Source: an uncultured Lachnospiraceae bacterium
Lineage (GTDB): Bacteria; Bacillota; Clostridia; Lachnospirales; Lachnospiraceae
Assembly (NCBI GenBank): GCA_900554205.1
Contig: USGM01000008.1
Span: 1 to 55,078, forward strand
DNA length: 55,078 bases
Direction of reading: 5' to 3'
Shown here: in pieces, positions 53,004-55,078 of the stretch
Position numbering within the stretch: the first letter of the stretch is position 1
How the letters are laid out: every line of letters begins with the position of its first letter
Program-made: the position numbers and the translations under genes
The notes under the pieces: model-generated
Told to the model about the DNA's origin: nothing
Seen by the model: the letters and a program-made list of their open reading frames with translations, nothing else
Database searches by the model: none

Positions 53004-54504
53004 ATTGTTCCCCCAAAAGCCTTCTGTCAACCTTGCCGTTCGCATTCATCGGCAACTGATCCAGCTGCTTTATGACTCCCGGTACCATGTATGCCGGAAC
53101 CTTCTCTTTCACTTCCTCCTTCACCTGTTCGGAAGAAATTGTCCCTGCGTATAAGAGTATGATTGTCTGTTTTCGTCTGTTATATATGCAGCACGCGCGT
53201 TGAACCTGATCGATTCCCATTACCGCCGCCTCAATTTCACCCATCTCGATGCGGTAACCCATGTGCTTGATCTGAAAATCCCTTCGTCCCACATACATAA
53301 TCTCGTCCCGCTCATTGCGCTTTACAAGGTCTCCCGTCCGATACATAATATCCCTGTAAAACGGTGTCAGCGGATTCAGCACAAACGCTTCCTCCGTCTT
53401 TTCCGGGTTGTTGTAATAGCCCAGCGCAACACCCGAACCTCTGATACAGAGTTCTCCGATCTCTCCCCTCTCACACTCCCTGCTGCACTCATTCAGTATC
53501 AGTACATCCGTATTCACAGCGGCATTGCCTATGGGAAGTGTCTCTTCCGGGGAGAAATTACGGTCGATGATATAATAGGTGCTTGCATAAGTCGTCTCAG
53601 AAGGGCCGTAATAGTTCACATAGACAGCATCTGGCACATATTTTTTCCACATATTATACTGCTTGACCGGCATGACTTCCCCGCAGAACATAATCTTCTT
53701 CAGACATGTGACATCAACCTCCGGCAATGCGCGAAGATTTGCCGTGACAATCAGCGCAGACGGCACCCAGAAAATAGCATTTATTTTCTCTTTACGGATA
53801 TATTCCAAAACCCTGATCGGAAATGAAAACCATTTCTCGGGAATGATATGAAGTGTCGCCGAATTGCGGATCGTACAGTACAGGTCAGGAACCGACGCGT
53901 CAAAATAAAAGGGAGCCTGATTTGCAAAGCTTTCCTTTTCCGAAAAGTCCATTACCTCGCTTGACTCCTCCGTGAAATCGATGACCGCCCTGTGGCTGAT
54001 GACGACTCCTTTGGGAACACCGGTCGATCCCGAAGTGCAGATAATATAGAGCGGATCAACGTCAATACGTCTCTTCTGGATTTCTGCCAGTCTGTCCTCA
54101 TCCGGCTTCGTGTCTGTGAGCTCCTCCCAGTAAAGAATCTGCTCTCCGCAGACCAGCTGTGCGGCAGCCGCAGCGTTTTCAGCATCCGTCAACACATATA
54201 CCGGGCAAAGTACCTCAAATATTTTCTTCAGCCTTTCCGCAGGAGCGCCGCAATCCATGGGAGCATAGATTCCTCCGGCATAGGTAATCCCCCAGAACGC
54301 AGACAGCGCCTTCCGGTTCTTGCCGATCATAACGGCAACTACCATGTTCGGTCTGAGTCCCCGCTCCACCAGACCGGTCCCCACTGACCTTGCACTGTGT
54401 GCCAGCTGTCTGTAAGTATCCGTTCCCTGTTCATCCACCACCGCAGGCTTGTCCGGATACTTTCTTTCGCTATTCTCAAGATAATCCAGTACCGACTTCA
54501 GCAT
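52993..54504 (-). CDS. DltA-like amino acid adenylating enzyme, second copy
   Basis: A 503-residue adenylation enzyme with CTSGSTGVPKGV, FYFDASVPDLY, MFCGEVMPVKQY, YGPSETT, YRTGDLV and NGKVDR. The FCGE cysteine of DltA is kept, so D-alanine or another small amino acid is possible. It overlaps the formyltransferase gene and lies two genes before the carrier protein it should load. No MBOAT lies beside it in the window, so the loaded group may go to a cytoplasmic acceptor, such as a sugar amine, through the AAC(3)-type enzyme. The left-edge copy (1097-2617) is a paralogue. Confidence 0.88.
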   Translation of the reverse strand: MLKSVLDYLENSERKYPDKPAVVDEQGTDTYRQLAHSARSVGTGLVERGLRPNMVVAVMIGKNRKALSAFWGITYAGGIYAPMDCGAPAERLKKIFEVLCPVYVLTDAENAAAAAQLVCGEQILYWEELTDTKPDEDRLAEIQKRRIDVDPLYIICTSGSTGVPKGVVISHRAVIDFTEESSEVMDFSEKESFANQAPFYFDASVPDLYCTIRNSATLHIIPEKWFSFPIRVLEYIRKEKINAIFWVPSALIVTANLRALPEVDVTCLKKIMFCGEVMPVKQYNMWKKYVPDAVYVNYYGPSETTYASTYYIIDRNFSPEETLPIGNAAVNTDVLILNECSRECERGEIGELCIRGSGVALGYYNNPEKTEEAFVLNPLTPFYRDIMYRTGDLVKRNERDEIMYVGRRDFQIKHMGYRIEMGEIEAAVMGIDQVQRACCIYNRRKQTIILLYAGTISSEQVKEEVKEKVPAYMVPGVIKQLDQLPMNANGKVDRRLLGEQYGG

Positions 54505-54526
54505 ACCTTTTCCTCTTTCATCTGCT

Positions 54527-55078
54527 CTATTTCAGCTTATCTAACAGTCCAGCTGCCACCAGCTTTTCCACAATGGGAATCAATCCCACCAGAGGCACTC
54601 CGATCTTTGTACTGATTTCAATCAGATCCCGTTCTCCGTCCGCATAGGCGATCAGGTTCGTCAGTTTCTTTACTTCATGGTAAATTCCCTTCCTGCTCTC
54701 GGTCGGATACAGTCCCCTTTTTCCAAGCTGTGGTTCACAAAGGCAGTTGACTCTGTAAAATCCATTCATCTCCAGCGCCGCAAGCACCTGGGTCATTACA
54801 TGATATGCCCCCGACAAACCTCTCGGAGAAATCAGACTCATATCATCCGCCGAAGTATGATACTCCGGGTATTCCCCATATTTCGAGCGGCAGAAATCGC
54901 AGACAGGCAGATCAACCCCCGGAGCATTGTACTGTCTCTCGTCAGATCCCCTGTCCAGATAGCTGTAAGTCTTATATTCCGGATAAACATCCTTCAACAC
55001 GTTCGTCAGAACCCTGTCAGAGAGCGTATTTCCATTTCTGGATTCCAGATAAGAATAGGTTCTGTCATCGCCGACGCA
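54527..55078 (-). CDS. DUF4910-type aminopeptidase-like protein, C-terminal part
   Basis: The frame is open through the right edge, giving the last 183 residues of a longer protein. The visible part starts CVGDDRTYSYLESRNGNTLSD, continues with DRGSDERQYNAPG and HTSADDMSLI (Asp-rich metal-site segments of an M28-like peptidase fold), and ends in a small winged-helix-like domain (about the last 75 residues). This fits DUF4910 proteins, often annotated as aminopeptidases. Such genes occur with sugar and amino acid ligase genes. It lies 22 bases before the second DltA-like gene. It may release or process an amino acid or an N-acyl group. The start is outside the window. Confidence 0.8.
   Translation of the reverse strand, partial: CVGDDRTYSYLESRNGNTLSDRVLTNVLKDVYPEYKTYSYLDRGSDERQYNAPGVDLPVCDFCRSKYGEYPEYHTSADDMSLISPRGLSGAYHVMTQVLAALEMNGFYRVNCLCEPQLGKRGLYPTESRKGIYHEVKKLTNLIAYADGERDLIEISTKIGVPLVGLIPIVEKLVAAGLLDKLK

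Noticed and set aside
1..55078. tRNA, rRNA, CRISPR arrays, insertion sequences, phage genes or attachment sites
   Set aside because: None was seen on reading the window. Genes fill nearly all of it, and no gene-free stretch exceeds about 230 bases.

Overview
The window looks like part of a low-to-mid GC Firmicute, most likely a Clostridia/Lachnospiraceae-type gut anaerobe. The reasons are strong GGAGG ribosome-binding sites, clear SigA promoters (TTGACA-17-TATAGT type), U-tailed terminators, an LCP (LytR-CpsA-Psr) cell-wall ligase, GH25 lysozymes anchored by one N-terminal helix, and a clostridial-type ClpX. The genus is inferred. All genes but one are read on the minus strand, so each operon runs from high to low coordinates.

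The window is almost entirely a cell-surface glycan locus. (1) Positions 1-4742: one operon encoding an extracytoplasmic transglutaminase-like protein, an Asp/Glu-type racemase, a DltA-like adenylating enzyme, a DltC-like carrier protein and an MBOAT acyltransferase cut by the left edge. It reads as a Dlt-like aminoacylation system with its own racemase. (2) 4784-12866: housekeeping and envelope genes: clpX, a DUF6020-like membrane protein, an HtrA protease, glmS and a rhamnosyltransferase-like GT2, with promoters and terminators between them. (3) 12868-18062: start and ligation of a polymer: LCP protein, polyprenyl-phosphate sugar-1-phosphate transferase and two GT2 enzymes. (4) 18078-32596: an operon behind a good promoter at 32568-32596: rfbB, rfbA, a GH25 lysozyme, rfbC, ABC exporter Wzm/Wzt with a C-terminal extension, a methyltransferase/kinase-like protein, a tandem GT2, an MBOAT with an SGNH partner, and phosphoglucomutase. 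No rfbD (dTDP-4-dehydrorhamnose reductase) is visible. (5) 32643-37100: a large GH25 protein with an acidic hexapeptide repeat, and the only plus-strand gene, an SGNH-like membrane protein, sharing a divergent promoter region.

(6) 37102-55078: a tightly packed series of at least 16 genes with gaps under about 35 bases and many overlaps, running in from beyond the right edge. It encodes a DUF4910-type peptidase-like protein (partial), a second DltA-like enzyme, a formyltransferase, a second carrier protein, an AAC(3)-type acyltransferase, a GT52-like glycosyltransferase, an MsbA/PglK-type ABC transporter, PseF, a PseI-formyltransferase fusion, PseG, an SGNH hydrolase, a GtrII/GtrB glucosylation pair, WecE and three membrane proteins. 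The likely theme is a glycan carrying a pseudaminic-acid-type sugar and a dTDP-4-amino-6-deoxysugar, with N-formyl, N-acyl or aminoacyl decoration.

Taken together, the genes could make nucleotide sugars (glmS, pgm, rfbA/B/C, wecE, pseG/I/F), build a chain on a polyprenyl carrier, cap and export it (methyltransferase/kinase, Wzm/Wzt), decorate it outside the cell (MBOAT/SGNH, GtrB/GtrII, Dlt-like systems) and attach it to peptidoglycan (LCP). The most unusual parts are the racemase-coupled Dlt-like operon, the second ligase/carrier/formyltransferase/acyltransferase set beside the PseI-formyltransferase fusion, and the WbdD-like cap-and-export module in a Gram-positive setting.
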